From Pseudomonadota bacterium (lineage in GTDB: Bacteria; Pseudomonadota; Alphaproteobacteria; Paracaedibacterales; CAITNM01), in assembly GCA_018062345.1 (NCBI GenBank), contig JAGOSL010000002.1:96541-130191 (forward strand): DNA of 33,651 nucleotides. The letters run 5' to 3'. The notes beneath the pieces are model-generated. The model saw only the letters and a program-made list of their open reading frames with translations, did not search any database and had not been told where the DNA came from. Both the position numbers and the translations under genes were made by a program. Below are positions 1 through 11,332 of this stretch, piece after piece (position 1 is the stretch's first letter; each line of letters starts with the position of its first letter).

Positions 1-2
1 AA

Positions 3-638
<636 letters not shown>

Positions 639-643
639 TTTTG

Positions 644-669
644 CATAGAGAATCGCTAGATTCTCTATG
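644..669 (+). promoter_or_regulatory. Perfect 11-bp hairpin in the rpoB-rpoC intergenic spacer
   Basis: Bases 644-654 (CATAGAGAATC) are exactly complementary to 659-669 (GATTCTCTATG), leaving a four-base loop GCTA. A smaller dyad, GTTTACTAAAC, follows at 669-679. No T-run follows the stem, so this is not a standard intrinsic terminator. It sits between the rpoB stop and the rpoC ribosome binding site (GGAG at 701-704). It could be an RNA processing or stability element, or a partial attenuator, in the rpoBC messenger. The structure is read directly from the sequence; the role is inferred. Confidence 0.6.
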
Positions 670-710
670 TTTACTAAACATAAATTTTATATTTTATTCG
701 GGAGTAAGGC

Positions 711-3700
711 ATGAACCGAGAGACTAAACGAAGCTTCAACGCAATGGATGTTCTTCCTGATTTTGATGCAATTCGTATTACTATAGCAACTGCAGAGAGA
801 ATACGTTCTTGGTCATATGGGGAAGTAAAAAAGCCTGAAACTATCAATTACCGTACTTTTAAGCCAGAGAGAGATGGTCTATTCTGTGCTCGTATTTTTG
901 GCCCTGTGAAAGATTATGAGTGTTTATGCGGTAAGTATAAGCGCATGAAATACCGCGGTGTTATATGCGAAAAATGTGGAGTAGAAGTTACTTTAAGTAA
1001 GGTTCGCCGTGATCGCATGGGGCATATTGAACTAGCTGCTCCTGTTGCGCATATTTGGTTTACAAAATCTTTGCCGAGCCGTGCTGGTATGCTGCTTGAT
1101 TTGGCCTTAAAAGATCTTGAGAAAATTCTATATTTTGAAAGTTATGTTGTTCTTGATCCAGGAATGACGGCAATGTCTTATGGTCAGTTGCTAACAGAAG
1201 AAGAATTCATGGAGGCTCAGGACGAGCATGGTGAAGAGGCTTTCCAGGCTGGTATTGGAGCCGAAGCACTACGGGAAATGCTACGCAAAATTCACCCTAA
1301 AAAAGAGAGCGAAACTCTTCGTCAGGAGCTTCAAGAGTGTTCTTCTGAAATACGTAAAAAAAAGATAATGAAGAGACTAAAGCTTTTAGAGGCTTTTTTA
1401 GAGTCTAATACTCCTCCGGAGTGCTTGGTTATGGAAGTTATTCCTGTCATTCCTCCGGAATTACGTCCTCTAGTTCCTCTTGATGGAGGCAGGTTTGCCA
1501 CTTCTGATTTAAACGATTTATATCGTCGTGTAATTAACAGAAACAATCGTTTAAAGCGCCTGATTGAATTGCGTGCACCAGAAATCATTGTTCGCAATGA
1601 GAAGCGTATGTTGCAAGAATCAGTAGATGCATTGTTTGATAATGGTCGTCGTGGTAGAGCAATTACTGGAACAAATAAGCGTCCATTGAAATCTCTAGCA
1701 GATATGCTTAAGGGTAAGCAGGGACGTTTCCGCCAGAATCTATTAGGCAAGCGTGTTGACTACTCAGGACGTTCGGTTATCGTAGTGGGGCCTGAGCTAA
1801 AACTGCATCAGTGTGGCTTGCCCAAGAAAATGGCATTAGAGTTGTTCCGTCCATTTATTTATGCTCGTCTTGAACGCTATGGTCTTGCCAGCACTTTAAA
1901 AGCTGCAAAGAGGATGGTTGAAAAAGAACGTCCAGAAGTGTGGGATGTGCTTGAGGATGTTATTCGTGAACATCCAGTTCTTTTGAATCGTGCTCCTACT
2001 CTTCACCGTTTGGGTATTCAGGCATTTGAGCCGGTTCTTATTGAGGGCAAGGCGATTCAGTTGCATCCGCTTGTGTGTACCGCGTTTAACGCAGACTTCG
2101 ACGGAGACCAAATGGCTGTTCACGTGCCGCTTTCTCTAGAAGCTCAGCTTGAAGCACGTGTGTTAATGATGTCAACAAACAATATTTTGAGCCCATCGAG
2201 TGGACGGCCAATTATTGTGCCTTCAAAGGATATTGTGCTTGGTATTTATTATCTGAGCTTGATTGCAGACAATATGCCGGGCGAGGGCAGTTTGGTTTCA
2301 GACATCTCTGAAGTTGAGCATGCTTTGTCTTTGGGGCATTTACATATTCACTCTAAGATAAAGGCGCGTGTTCCAATTTATCATGAAGATGGAACGGTTA
2401 CGTACCAGCGTGTGGATACAACGCCAGGTCGACTATTTCTTGGTAATTATCTGCCTAAACACCATAAAATGCCTTTCGAAGTTGTCAATCAGGTAATGAC
2501 TTCAAATGAAATCAGCTCTTTGGTTGATAATGTTTATCGTCATTGCGGACAAAAAGAAACAGTAATTTTCGTTGATCGTATTATGGCTCTTGGCTTTAAT
2601 TATATGACAAAGAGCGGTGTTTCTTTTGGTAAGGATGACTTGATCGTTCCAAAAGAAAAAGAAGTATTAATAGGTCAAACTAAATCAGCTGTTGCAGAAT
2701 ACGAGCAACAATATCTTGATGGATTGATTACTCAGGGTGAAAAATATAACAAAGTTGTGGACGCGTGGGGTCGCTGTACCGATAAGGTTGGAGACGCCAT
2801 GTTGCAAGCCATGTCGAAAAATCTTCCGGGAGAGCCATTTAACGCTGTCTATATGATGATTCATTCAAAAGCTCGCGGATCTGTCACTCAGATGCGCCAG
2901 ATGGCAGGAATGCGTGGTTTGATGACAAGGCCTTCTGGTGACATTATGGAAACACCTATTATTTCAAACTTTAAGGAAGGTCTTCACGTTCTTGAATACT
3001 TTATCTCGACACATGGTGCGCGTAAGGGGCTTTCTGATACAGCGTTAAAAACAGCGAATTCCGGGTATTTGACTCGTCGTCTGGTTGATGTTGCGCAAGA
3101 TTGCATTATCGTTGCTGATGATTGTGGTACAGTGCAAGGTATACATATGAGATCAGTTGTTGAAGGTGCAAATACTGTAGTTCCTTTGACTGATCGTATA
3201 TTGGGGCGTACTGCCTCAGAGGATATAGTTCACCCAATAACCAATGCAGTGATAGTTGCTGCTGGCGATATGATCCACGAAGATACTGCTGAGCTTATTA
3301 GTGATGCAAATATTCACGAAGTTAAAATTCGTTCTGTTTTGACATGCGAAATGGAAGTTGGAATTTGCGCAAAATGCTATGGGCGAGATTTGGCGAGAGG
3401 AACCTCAGTAAATGTGGGTGAGGCGGTTGGTGTTATTGCTGCTCAATCTATTGGTGAGCCTGGAACACAGTTGACCATGCGTACCTTCCACATGGGTGGT
3501 GCTGCACAACGAAGTGCTGAACAGTCGAGCATTGAAAGCTCAATGCCTGGTAAAATTAAATTTAAGAACATAACTGCTATTGAAAATGCAGCAGGTCAAA
3601 CAGTTGTACTTTCTCGTAATGGCGAGGTGATTGTTCTTGATGATCAGAACCGTGAGCGCGTGCATTACCGCATACAATATGGTGCGAAACTTTTAGTCAA

Positions 3701-4871
3701 AGAGGCGTCGACAATTAAGCAAGGTCAAAAAATTGCTGAGTGGGATGCGTACACTATTCCTGTGATTACAGAAAAAGAAGGTATTTCTCACTTCGTTGAT
3801 CTGATTGATGGTGTCACCATGAGAGAGGTCATCGATGAATCTACAGGTATTTCTAGCCGTGCAGTTATTGATGCAAAATCTTCTCGTGCCAACGCAGAAC
3901 TTCGTCCAATGATCAGTATGCGCGATGAAAAAGGCAACCCTATTAAATTATCAAACGGGTTGGAAGCACGATATTTCTTGCCAATTGACGCTATCATTTC
4001 CGTAGAGAATGGAAGCACTGTTGCTGCGGGAGAGGTCATTGCTCGTATTCCGCGTGAAACATCTAAGACACGAGACATTACAGGTGGTCTACCGCGTGTT
4101 TCTGAGCTATTTGAAGCTCGTCATCCAAAAGATGCAGCTATTATTGCAGAATTTGATGGAAGAATTGAATTTGGCAAGGATTATAAAGCAAAGCGTCGCA
4201 TTGTTGTTGTTCCAGAGAATGATTCTTTGCAACCAGTGGAGTATTTGGTCCCACGAGGAAGGCACATTGTGATTCAAGAAGGAGATCATGTAAGGAAGGG
4301 AGACCTTGTAGTTGAAGGAAATCCAGTTCCTCATGATATTCTACGTGTTCTGGGTGTTGAGGCTTTGGCTGTTTATTTGGTAAGCGAAATTCAACAAGTG
4401 TATCGTCTGCAGGGTATTGCTATCAACGATAAGCACATTGAAGTTATTGTGCGCCAAATGCTTCAAAAAACTGAGGTGTATAACGCAGGTGATACTAACT
4501 TTATTGTCGGTGATCATGTTGATAGGGTTGTTTTTGACCATGTTAATAATGCTCTTATTAAAGAAGGAAAAAATCCAGCTTCAGGACAGCCTGTCTTACA
4601 GGGGATTACCAAAGCATCTCTGCACACAAAATCATTTATTTCTGCAGCATCCTTCCAAGAAACAACGCGTGTTCTAACTGAGGCGGCTGTTTCAGGGAAG
4701 CTTGACGGTTTAGCAGGGCTAAAGGAAAATGTAATAGTAGGACGTTTGATTCCTGCCGGTACTGGAAGTGCGATGCGTCGCATGAAAGCAACGGCACAAG
4801 ATCGGGATAAGCACTTGCTTATGCAGGCTGCACCTAAAGGTAAAGAACCTGCGCAACCTTCTGTTGCTTAA
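711..4871 (+). CDS. rpoC: DNA-directed RNA polymerase subunit beta'
   Basis: Catalytic largest subunit of RNA polymerase, 1386 residues, close to the usual proteobacterial length of about 1400. The N-terminal zinc site is visible as Cys71, Cys73, Cys86 and Cys89. The active-site loop NADFDGD spans residues 460-466 and carries the three Mg-binding aspartates. The second zinc cluster is present (DDCGT, later [13 protein letters not shown]). The trigger-loop and bridge-helix region includes [11 protein letters not shown] and [19 protein letters not shown]. The ATG is preceded by GGAG six bases upstream. It lies 72 nt after rpoB and is presumably cotranscribed with it. A strong terminator follows within 20 nt of the stop, so the ribosomal str operon genes that often follow rpoC in proteobacteria are not next here. 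Confidence 0.99.
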   Translation: MNRETKRSFNAMDVLPDFDAIRITIATAERIRSWSYGEVKKPETINYRTFKPERDGLFCARIFGPVKDYECLCGKYKRMKYRGVICEKCGVEVTLSKVRRDRMGHIELAAPVAHIWFTKSLPSRAGMLLDLALKDLEKILYFESYVVLDPGMTAMSYGQLLTEEEFMEAQDEHGEEAFQAGIGAEALREMLRKIHPKKESETLRQELQECSSEIRKKKIMKRLKLLEAFLESNTPPECLVMEVIPVIPPELRPLVPLDGGRFATSDLNDLYRRVINRNNRLKRLIELRAPEIIVRNEKRMLQESVDALFDNGRRGRAITGTNKRPLKSLADMLKGKQGRFRQNLLGKRVDYSGRSVIVVGPELKLHQCGLPKKMALELFRPFIYARLERYGLASTLKAAKRMVEKERPEVWDVLEDVIREHPVLLNRAPTLHRLGIQAFEPVLIEGKAIQLHPLVCTAFNADFDGDQMAVHVPLSLEAQLEARVLMMSTNNILSPSSGRPIIVPSKDIVLGIYYLSLIADNMPGEGSLVSDISEVEHALSLGHLHIHSKIKARVPIYHEDGTVTYQRVDTTPGRLFLGNYLPKHHKMPFEVVNQVMTSNEISSLVDNVYRHCGQKETVIFVDRIMALGFNYMTKSGVSFGKDDLIVPKEKEVLIGQTKSAVAEYEQQYLDGLITQGEKYNKVVDAWGRCTDKVGDAMLQAMSKNLPGEPFNAVYMMIHSKARGSVTQMRQMAGMRGLMTRPSGDIMETPIISNFKEGLHVLEYFISTHGARKGLSDTALKTANSGYLTRRLVDVAQDCIIVADDCGTVQGIHMRSVVEGANTVVPLTDRILGRTASEDIVHPITNAVIVAAGDMIHEDTAELISDANIHEVKIRSVLTCEMEVGICAKCYGRDLARGTSVNVGEAVGVIAAQSIGEPGTQLTMRTFHMGGAAQRSAEQSSIESSMPGKIKFKNITAIENAAGQTVVLSRNGEVIVLDDQNRERVHYRIQYGAKLLVKEASTIKQGQKIAEWDAYTIPVITEKEGISHFVDLIDGVTMREVIDESTGISSRAVIDAKSSRANAELRPMISMRDEKGNPIKLSNGLEARYFLPIDAIISVENGSTVAAGEVIARIPRETSKTRDITGGLPRVSELFEARHPKDAAIIAEFDGRIEFGKDYKAKRRIVVVPENDSLQPVEYLVPRGRHIVIQEGDHVRKGDLVVEGNPVPHDILRVLGVEALAVYLVSEIQQVYRLQGIAINDKHIEVIVRQMLQKTEVYNAGDTNFIVGDHVDRVVFDHVNNALIKEGKNPASGQPVLQGITKASLHTKSFISAASFQETTRVLTEAAVSGKLDGLAGLKENVIVGRLIPAGTGSAMRRMKATAQDRDKHLLMQAAPKGKEPAQPSVA

Positions 4872-4890
4872 GTGCGATTAAGTTAGTGTA

Positions 4891-4925
4891 AGTAAAAAAG
4901 CAAGCTTAATGCTTGTTTTTTTACT
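4891..4925 (+). terminator. Intrinsic terminator of rpoBC
   Basis: A 15-bp stem pairs 4891-4905 with 4911-4925 around the five-base loop TTAAT, with one G-T wobble. The stem core is CAAGC/GCTTG, and its distal arm is A-rich upstream and T-rich downstream, giving a seven-T run (4916-4922). It begins 19 nt after the rpoC stop codon. The A-run/T-run symmetry means it could act in both directions, but the only gene reading into it is rpoC. Confidence 0.9.
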
Positions 4926-4967
4926 TTTTGATTGGTATTTTAATTTTCCATTTTTTTATTTGGTTTT

Positions 4968-6194
4968 ATGAATATTGCTAGATCTAAAATTCCTTTACCT
5001 GTTTGGGCAATCGGCTTTGCTAGCATGTTGCTTAATATCTCTACAGTAATGATGTTTGGGGTGGTAGCACTTTATTTAAAGCAAATTCTTGGTGCTGGTA
5101 CTGGCTTTATAGTAATGCTAGAAGGTTTTTTTGAAGCCATGGCATTTGTTATGAAGCTTCTTTCAGGCTTGGTCAGTGACTACTTTAGGCGCCCCAAAAA
5201 GATAATGCTTGTTGGTTTTTCTATGGTAGCTATATCACGTCCAATATTTGCATTGTTTGCGACTGTCCCAATGGTAATTATTGCCAGGCTTTTTGATCGT
5301 TTAGGCAATGGCATTCAATCAACCCCACGGGATGCTCTGGTGGGCGATTTGGCGCCTGCTGAAATAAAAGGTGCATGTTTTGGATTGCGTAATACAATGG
5401 CAACAGCCGGCTCATTCATAGGTGGTATACTTGGGGTTGTGGTTATGTACGCCGCTGATCAGGATATTCAGCAAGTTTTTATGTACGCAAGCATTCCAGC
5501 ATCTATAGGGTTTCTTTTGCTATTCTTTTTTGTGAAAGATCCGCATGAAACTGAGTTAACAGCTGATAAAAAACCTGTGCGTCACCCCCTTCATTTCCGA
5601 GATTTGTCTCGACTAGGCAAGCCTTACTGGATGTTAATGATTATAGCGATGGTATTTATGAGCTCACGCATAGGTGAGTCTATGCTGGTGCTGCATGCAA
5701 CGCAAAGCTTTGGTATGGATCCTAGCTTTTCTCATGGAATTTTGATTCTATACAATTGCACAAATTCCCTATTTTCTTACCCTGTTGGATTACTTTCGGA
5801 TAAGCTTGGACGCTATGGTTTTCTTGCATTAAGTTTTATTCTTCTAATAGTAGCTGACGCTTTTCTAGGGTTTGCCACCAGCTTGCCAGTTATGCTTATT
5901 GGTGTGGGGTTGTGGGGTATTCAGATTGGCATGAGCCAGGACATGTTTCTTTGTATTATAGCAGATCATATTCCAGAAGATCTTCGTGGAACAGGAATAG
6001 GCTTTTATTACTTAATCAATTCAATTGGGCTATTGCTTGCTGGTTTTATTGGAGGCATGCTTGCTGATAAGTATGATCAATTCGTAACTTTTATTGGCAG
6101 TGGAGTAATTGCTCTCTTCGCACTTATATTATTAATAATGTTACGATCTACAATCGATATAAATAAAAAAAATCAGAAAAAATTACTTTTTTGA
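4968..6194 (+). CDS. Major facilitator superfamily transporter, substrate unknown
   Basis: Integral inner-membrane transporter of 408 residues with about twelve hydrophobic segments in two six-helix halves. An MFS-type loop between helices 2 and 3 reads [12 protein letters not shown], and its second-half counterpart reads [11 protein letters not shown]. The segment [18 protein letters not shown] resembles the conserved helix 4-5 region of drug/H+ antiporter-like MFS proteins. A charged middle loop ([17 protein letters not shown]) separates the halves. The substrate cannot be read from sequence. The ATG at 4968 has no convincing Shine-Dalgarno, but the next Met lies inside the first helix, so this start fits topology. 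It stands alone between the rpoC terminator and the convergent lpxD, whose stop it overlaps by 12 nt. Confidence 0.9.
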   Translation: MNIARSKIPLPVWAIGFASMLLNISTVMMFGVVALYLKQILGAGTGFIVMLEGFFEAMAFVMKLLSGLVSDYFRRPKKIMLVGFSMVAISRPIFALFATVPMVIIARLFDRLGNGIQSTPRDALVGDLAPAEIKGACFGLRNTMATAGSFIGGILGVVVMYAADQDIQQVFMYASIPASIGFLLLFFFVKDPHETELTADKKPVRHPLHFRDLSRLGKPYWMLMIIAMVFMSSRIGESMLVLHATQSFGMDPSFSHGILILYNCTNSLFSYPVGLLSDKLGRYGFLALSFILLIVADAFLGFATSLPVMLIGVGLWGIQIGMSQDMFLCIIADHIPEDLRGTGIGFYYLINSIGLLLAGFIGGMLADKYDQFVTFIGSGVIALFALILLIMLRSTIDINKKNQKKLLF

Positions 6195-6195
6195 T
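6172..6195. terminator. Weak A/T hairpin at the MFS/lpxD convergent ends
   Basis: ATCA plus five A residues (6172-6181, with one bulged G) can pair with five T residues plus TGAT (6187-6195) around the loop ATTAC. It covers both stop codons and has U-runs on either transcript. The stem is nearly all A-T, so termination would be inefficient. No better terminator is visible for either gene. Confidence 0.3.
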
Positions 6196-7175
6196 AGTTT
6201 CTGCAAAGTAATTATCTGCTTGTGCCAATCGCGAACCGGTATGGCTGGTGATCCACCAATAGTCTCACCAGGTTTAACATCTCTCATTAGTCCACTTTGA
6301 GCAGCGATTTTTACACCATCACCAATATTTAAATGTCCAGCGATACCTACCTGCCCCGCAGCGATAACGAATTTACCAAGTTTAGAGCTGCCAGCAATAC
6401 CTACCTGAGATACAATGACGCAGCCATCACCAAGCTCCACGTTATGAGCAATTTGCACTAGGTTATCAATACGACAAAAACTACCAATGACGGTATTATG
6501 CTGACTGCCCCTATCTATTGTTGTGTTGGCTCCTATTTGCACATCGTTACCTATACGCACGCATCCAATCTGAGGGATATCAAAGTGACCCTTTTCATCC
6601 ATGTGAAACCCAAAGCCGGATTGCCCTATGCGCGCACCGTCCTTGACGTACAAGCGATCGCCTGCAACTGTGTTTGTAATAGTAACGTTATGCTCAATTA
6701 AACTATCTTTTCCAATTTCTACGTACTCACCAATTACGCAATGGCTGCGAATAATTGTGTTATCTCCGATTTTGGAAAAAGCTTTAATAACTGAAAAGGG
6801 TTCAATTTGACAGTTTTTTCCAATTTGTGCTGAAGGGTGAATATCAGCAAGCTTTGATATTTCACCTGAAGATATGGGTTTGGGGTAAAAATACAGAGCC
6901 GCCTTACCAAAAGCTCGATAAGGTGTTGGGCTAAACAAGCCCACGACATCGTTTCCTAACAAATGTTTATCTTCTTCTTTCATTATGCAAAAGCCACTTT
7001 TTGCCTTGGTTAATGAAGATTTGTATTTCGTGTTGTGGTAGCAGCCTAATATATTCTCTTTAAGGTTTTCTAAGGGGCCTACGTCTTGGACAGTCATCCC
7101 CTTTACATGGACATCAGCGTCGATAATTTTTGCTAACTCTTCAATTTGAATCGGTGGAGATTTTTTGAAAAACAT
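6183..7175 (-). CDS. lpxD: UDP-3-O-acylglucosamine N-acyltransferase
   Basis: Third enzyme of lipid A synthesis. It transfers a 3-hydroxyacyl chain from acyl carrier protein to the 2-amino group of UDP-3-O-acylglucosamine in the cytoplasm. The 330-residue length is typical. The N-terminal uridine-binding domain (residues 1-100) leads into a left-handed beta helix of hexapeptide repeats beginning near [13 protein letters not shown]. The catalytic histidine lies in [11 protein letters not shown], and the C-terminal helical arm begins at [11 protein letters not shown]. The ATG is 2 nt after the skp stop, so it is translationally coupled in the rseP-bamA-skp-lpxD unit. The usual next genes fabZ and lpxA are absent; the gene runs instead into the convergent MFS gene. 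Confidence 0.97.
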   Translation of the reverse strand: MFFKKSPPIQIEELAKIIDADVHVKGMTVQDVGPLENLKENILGCYHNTKYKSSLTKAKSGFCIMKEEDKHLLGNDVVGLFSPTPYRAFGKAALYFYPKPISSGEISKLADIHPSAQIGKNCQIEPFSVIKAFSKIGDNTIIRSHCVIGEYVEIGKDSLIEHNVTITNTVAGDRLYVKDGARIGQSGFGFHMDEKGHFDIPQIGCVRIGNDVQIGANTTIDRGSQHNTVIGSFCRIDNLVQIAHNVELGDGCVIVSQVGIAGSSKLGKFVIAAGQVGIAGHLNIGDGVKIAAQSGLMRDVKPGETIGGSPAIPVRDWHKQIITLQKLSKK

Positions 7176-7177
7176 GA

Positions 7178-7762
7178 TTACTTCTTTATTTGGTCTATGT
7201 TAGGGATTCTTTTGTCCAATATCTCGATAATGGCATCAGTGTGATTTAGACTTTCATCGGCAACAAGAGCTACCTGCTGCTCATTCGTAGATGTGTTTAA
7301 GAAAAGGTCAATTTTGTGAGACTTGCTGAACTCTCTGATAATTTGTTCTAGTTCGTTTTCTACCAAGATGAGATTCTTTTCGAATTTTTGTTTGATTGAT
7401 TCGCGTTCTTGGTGAAAATGCTGATCTAACTCAGTAACTTTTTTATCAAGTTCTGCCTTTCTTCTTGCAAGCTCTTCTGTTTTTGTGTGCTTTTTTTGTT
7501 GTAATGCTTGGAGTTCGTCATATTCTTTTCTCATACCTTTTTCGAGCACTTCTAAACGCTCTTGTGCTTTTGCACGTGCTTCAAAGTCTTGCTTATGTAG
7601 TTGTTGAAACGGCTTTGCCTGCAGACGAACGCGATCCATGCTAACCAGACCAATAGTGAGGCCTGTCGTTTTATAATATGGCTTTAGTATAATATAAGCT
7701 GCCAGTAGAGTGGCAATGGCTAATAAGCATTGAAACACATACTGTTTATTTTGCTTCGACAT
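7178..7762 (-). CDS. skp: OmpH/Skp-family periplasmic chaperone
   Basis: Skp-type chaperone of 194 residues that holds unfolded outer-membrane proteins on the way to the BAM complex. The frame is open further upstream, but the start chosen is the ATG at 7762, one base after the bamA stop; longer versions would read through the end of bamA. Residues 8-25 form a hydrophobic signal or anchor segment with no obvious signal peptidase site, so it may stay membrane-tethered. A segment around [18 protein letters not shown], typical of the family start, is followed by a long charged coiled coil (about residues 60-140) rich in Lys, Glu and Gln, the tentacle region of Skp. Its position between bamA and lpxD is the conserved one and supports the call, since sequence conservation in this family is low. 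Confidence 0.88.
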   Translation of the reverse strand: MSKQNKQYVFQCLLAIATLLAAYIILKPYYKTTGLTIGLVSMDRVRLQAKPFQQLHKQDFEARAKAQERLEVLEKGMRKEYDELQALQQKKHTKTEELARRKAELDKKVTELDQHFHQERESIKQKFEKNLILVENELEQIIREFSKSHKIDLFLNTSTNEQQVALVADESLNHTDAIIEILDKRIPNIDQIKK

Positions 7763-7763
7763 A

Positions 7764-10007
7764 CTAGAAAATATTACTGAATTGTAATTGCATGCGACGA
7801 GCGTCATCGTATTTATTACGTAGATATGGCCAAGAATATGACATTCCAATAGGGCCAAAAGGAGAGGCCCACAAAATCCCAAGACCTGCTGAAGCACGCA
7901 TTTTCTTGGAATCTAAAGTATTTTCGTCTTTTTGTCCTGGTTTCCATAAGCAGCCTAACTCATTAAACACACTTGCGTTAATTTTCCAATCATCTGGTAA
8001 TCCTGATGGGAATTTTATTTCAATAACATTTCGCCACATTTTGGTTCCATTTAAGGGGTCACCAGTTTTTTTATCTCGTGGTCCTACACCTTGGAAATCA
8101 AAACCTCGGAAAGAGTCGTATCCCATGTTAAAGCTGTCAACAACGCGAATGGTTTTTCCAATTTTTTGCATAACCCCCACTTCACCCATCACCTTAAGGA
8201 CAATGTCTTCAGCAAATAGAGGGTGATAAAATTTTGCTCCCCAGACGTGCTGCAAGTATTTAATTGTACCGCCTACACCAGCAAATTCAGTTGCATAGCT
8301 TAGGTCAAAGCCTTTTGTTGGGTCTGCCCTGCTATCTAACTTTCCAAAGTGAATCGTTTGGCCAATTGATGATAGTAAGGCGTTATGGCTTTGATTGCGG
8401 ATAATTGCAGACGCATCGTTATTAAATCCAGTTACTCGTTCAGAACGTATTGTATAATTTAAATTTTGCCACCACATTTCACTTAAGTCGTACCCTAGAC
8501 CAAAATTGGTTCCCAGCATTTTTTCCTTGTGCGATCTAGAGCGTTTTGATTGGCTAGCGGAAACGGTAGCTGATCCAACAAGATCTCTATCAAGGAAAGC
8601 GGGCTCAATAATTCCTGCATCAATTCCCATGCTTCTTTTTGAAATGGTTGCGTTTGAATGAAGTGTTTGGCCAGTACCTCTGAAATTCCGCTCACGGATA
8701 CCAAGAGTTGTAAAAGGCCCATCCAACGTAGAATAACCAACACCTACGTTTAGTTCTCCTGTGCGTTGTTCTTCTAAATCGACATTTAATTTTGCTTTAT
8801 CAATTGCGGATCCCTCTTCAGGCTGCACATGCGATTCTTTAAAGTATCCGAGGTCTTTGAGTGCTTGTTCGGCATCTTTAATTTTTTTGCTGTTATAGGC
8901 ATCGCCTTCATGAATTTTAATTGCGCGACGAATTACGTAGTCTCTGGTGCGGTCATTGCCCTTTATTTCAATCGTTTCTATGTAAACTCGCGGACCTTCT
9001 TTTATATTGAATACGATGTCAGCAACGCCACTTTCAGTATTTTTTTGAATATCAGGTTCTATATGAATGAAAGCATACCCCATACAACCTAAATTTTCTG
9101 TGAGTTTCTTTATAGATTTATCAATAAGTGATGCATTGAATTCTTCATTTTTCTCAATAACAATACTTTCATTGAGTTTTTCAACATTTACTGACTTGAT
9201 TTCAGAATTAATTTTTACGTTTCCAAACACGTACTTTTTTCCTTCATTAATTGTAAAGGTTAGAAAGTAGGCGGTTTTATCTGGACTTAATTCGGCAATT
9301 GATGAAATCAAGCGCATATCAGGGTAGCCGTGATTGCTATAAAACTTTTTGAGTTCTTGTTGATCATTAAGAAAACGATCGGGGTCGTACAGGTCATCAT
9401 TCACAAAGAAACGATACCAGTGCCACACTTTACTTTGTAGAACTTTTTCAAGCCTTGGCCCCTTGAAGGTCTTATTTCCAACAAAATTGATTTTTCGGAT
9501 GAATGTAATCGGGCCTTCTTCAATCTCGAAAACAAGATCTACTCTATTTTCAGGTAGACGAATAATCTTGGGATCTACTTTTGCACTAAAACGTCCTAAG
9601 CGTCGATAAATTTCCAAAATTCGTTGCTGAGTGGCCTGAATTTTTGCATAAGATAATACTTCACGAGGACGTAACTGAATTTCTTTTTTGAAATCAGCAT
9701 CTTTAATTTTTTCATTTCCTTCATAAGCAATTTTGTTGATGATGGGGTTTTCTTCAACATCAATAACAATTACAGTTCCTTTTCTATGTACTTTTACATC
9801 ATGAAAGTAACCCGTATCGAATAGAGATTTCAAGCACTGGTCAAGGCTATCAATATCTACCGTATCTCCAGCTTTTACAGGAAGATAAGAAAGAATGGTT
9901 TGATTTTCTATACGATTATTTCCAACAACATCGATTTTGGAAATTTTTTGTCCTTCAGCGTAAACAACGTTTAACGAAAGCAGAAAATAGAGGAAATATT
10001 TTATCAT
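7764..10007 (-). CDS. bamA: Outer membrane protein assembly factor BamA
   Basis: Central subunit of the BAM complex, which folds and inserts beta-barrel proteins in the outer membrane. The 747 residues fit the family. A signal peptide (residues 1-17, cleavage likely after VVYA) precedes POTRA domains that open with KISKIDVVGNNRIENQTILS. Further POTRA starts are seen at IRKINFVGNKTFKG and YIETIEIKGNDRTRDYVIRR. The barrel follows from about residue 390, with the family loop motif FRGF near residue 630. The C-terminus MQLQFSNIF ends in Phe, as required for BAM recognition. Its ATG overlaps the rseP stop as ATGA, and skp starts one base after its stop. Confidence 0.98.
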   Translation of the reverse strand: MIKYFLYFLLSLNVVYAEGQKISKIDVVGNNRIENQTILSYLPVKAGDTVDIDSLDQCLKSLFDTGYFHDVKVHRKGTVIVIDVEENPIINKIAYEGNEKIKDADFKKEIQLRPREVLSYAKIQATQQRILEIYRRLGRFSAKVDPKIIRLPENRVDLVFEIEEGPITFIRKINFVGNKTFKGPRLEKVLQSKVWHWYRFFVNDDLYDPDRFLNDQQELKKFYSNHGYPDMRLISSIAELSPDKTAYFLTFTINEGKKYVFGNVKINSEIKSVNVEKLNESIVIEKNEEFNASLIDKSIKKLTENLGCMGYAFIHIEPDIQKNTESGVADIVFNIKEGPRVYIETIEIKGNDRTRDYVIRRAIKIHEGDAYNSKKIKDAEQALKDLGYFKESHVQPEEGSAIDKAKLNVDLEEQRTGELNVGVGYSTLDGPFTTLGIRERNFRGTGQTLHSNATISKRSMGIDAGIIEPAFLDRDLVGSATVSASQSKRSRSHKEKMLGTNFGLGYDLSEMWWQNLNYTIRSERVTGFNNDASAIIRNQSHNALLSSIGQTIHFGKLDSRADPTKGFDLSYATEFAGVGGTIKYLQHVWGAKFYHPLFAEDIVLKVMGEVGVMQKIGKTIRVVDSFNMGYDSFRGFDFQGVGPRDKKTGDPLNGTKMWRNVIEIKFPSGLPDDWKINASVFNELGCLWKPGQKDENTLDSKKMRASAGLGILWASPFGPIGMSYSWPYLRNKYDDARRMQLQFSNIF

Positions 10008-11137
10008 ATAGGAAGCAATCCTCGAATCATTTGAAATATTTTATAGCGCATCAAATCGTTCCATGTGGAATATAGCATTAGGCAAATTACTATCGCAAAA
10101 CCAGCCCCAAAAACATACTTTTGAATTTTTTCAGGGATAGGTTTTCCTATTGCCCATTCAATTGCATTGATTAGGATTTGTCCACCATCTAAAACCGGGA
10201 TAGGGAATAGATTAATTAGTCCGAGATTTATGGACATGATAATTACAAACCACAACATACCTGAAAAGCCTAATTTGGCGCTTTGTGATGCCATATCTCC
10301 TATAGCAAAAATTCCACCAAGCTCTTCACCTCTGCGTTGACCTGTTAGTAATTCAGACAGACCAACTACAATTGTTTTGCACATTTTCCAAAAAGTTGAA
10401 AATGATGTTTGAACAGCCTCTCCTAAAGAGAGTTTTTCATATTCTTGCGATGGGTTTGGTCTTATTCCTAATACTTTTGTTCGCTGAATTTCGCCAGTTT
10501 CTTTATTTTTTACAGTCAATGGAATAGCCAGCTCAATACTTTTATTGTTGCGTAGCACTACAATTGATAAAACGTCGTGCTTATCGTTGCGGATAAATGG
10601 CAATATATCTTCGAAACAATGAATCTGTTCGTTATTAATTTTAGAAATACGATCATTTACTTCAAGTCCATGTTTTGCTGCTGCTCCTGCTGGATCAAGG
10701 GTGCCAATCACCGGGGGCAATATGGGTTTTCCTAAAACCGAAAACAAGCCAATCATAGCAAGAATTGCAAATACAAAATTGGCCAAAGGCCCACCTGCAG
10801 CAACCTGAATGCGCTGCCAGGGAGTTTTTGAGTGAAGTGTTTGTTGTTTTTCTTCTGCGCTAAGTTTTTCAATGGTTGTGTTGTCTGCTGTGGAACTTGT
10901 TGCATCAGCGTCGCCTAGCATTTTTACGTATCCACCTAATGGTACCAAATGAAAGGCCCATCTTGTTCCATGACGATCTGAAAAACCTATTAGTTCTGGT
11001 CCAAAACCAATCGCAAAATGCTCAACTTTCACTTTATTTCTGCGTGCAACCCAAAAATGTCCCCACTCATGAACGAAGACAATAACAGAAATTAGCACGA
11101 TAAAAGGTACAAAGTACTCTAACAGCCACGTGAACAA
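10004..11137 (-). CDS. rseP: RIP metalloprotease RseP (site-2 protease family)
   Basis: Intramembrane zinc metalloprotease that cleaves membrane-bound anti-sigma factors and signal-peptide remnants. In E. coli it acts on RseA after DegS; no such partner is visible here. The 377 residues carry HEWGH (His23, Glu24, His27) in the first membrane segment. The second catalytic element PVLDGGQ lies near residue 315, and a PDZ domain sits between (around TLDPAGAAAKHGLEVNDRIS). The start is TTG at 11137 with GGGAG about eight bases upstream; no in-frame ATG gives the full first helix. First gene of the rseP-bamA-skp-lpxD unit; the usual upstream partners (cdsA, dxr) are missing and the helicase terminator lies upstream. 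Confidence 0.96.
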   Translation of the reverse strand: MFTWLLEYFVPFIVLISVIVFVHEWGHFWVARRNKVKVEHFAIGFGPELIGFSDRHGTRWAFHLVPLGGYVKMLGDADATSSTADNTTIEKLSAEEKQQTLHSKTPWQRIQVAAGGPLANFVFAILAMIGLFSVLGKPILPPVIGTLDPAGAAAKHGLEVNDRISKINNEQIHCFEDILPFIRNDKHDVLSIVVLRNNKSIELAIPLTVKNKETGEIQRTKVLGIRPNPSQEYEKLSLGEAVQTSFSTFWKMCKTIVVGLSELLTGQRRGEELGGIFAIGDMASQSAKLGFSGMLWFVIIMSINLGLINLFPIPVLDGGQILINAIEWAIGKPIPEKIQKYVFGAGFAIVICLMLYSTWNDLMRYKIFQMIRGLLPI

Positions 11138-11276
11138 AAAAAGCTCCCGAAGATAAAACTAGTGATGTTTATTGATACGGTATCTAGCAACGAAACAAAA
11201 GAGGTTTTTTAATAAATTTTAAAAAGTATATATTTTTTTATTAAGTGTTGCTAAATATCCTTGGTGTTTTGAGGGT

Positions 11277-11311
11277 AAAAAAAGGCCCCATAGTGACGAA
11301 CTATGAGGCTT
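11277..11311 (-). terminator. Intrinsic terminator of the DEAD-box helicase gene
   Basis: On the minus strand, GCCTCATAGT pairs with ACTATGGGGC around the loop TCGTC, ten pairs with one mismatch. It is followed at once by CC-free T-rich sequence: a seven-T run at 11283-11277. It sits 22 nt after the helicase stop and before rseP, so the helicase and the envelope cluster are separate transcripts. Confidence 0.85.
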
Positions 11312-11332
11312 CAATATATCAGTAATTTGGAG

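Noticed and set aside
644-669. The rpoB-rpoC hairpin as an intrinsic terminator
   Set aside because: No U-run follows the stem, and termination there would remove rpoC expression.
3788-4783. Several 66-96 codon frames inside rpoC on both strands
   Set aside because: Shadows of a fully conserved gene.
7763-7897. N-terminal extension of the skp frame to 7897
   Set aside because: It would overlap the end of bamA by more than 130 nt and would place extra residues before the signal segment; the ATG one base after the bamA stop is more natural.
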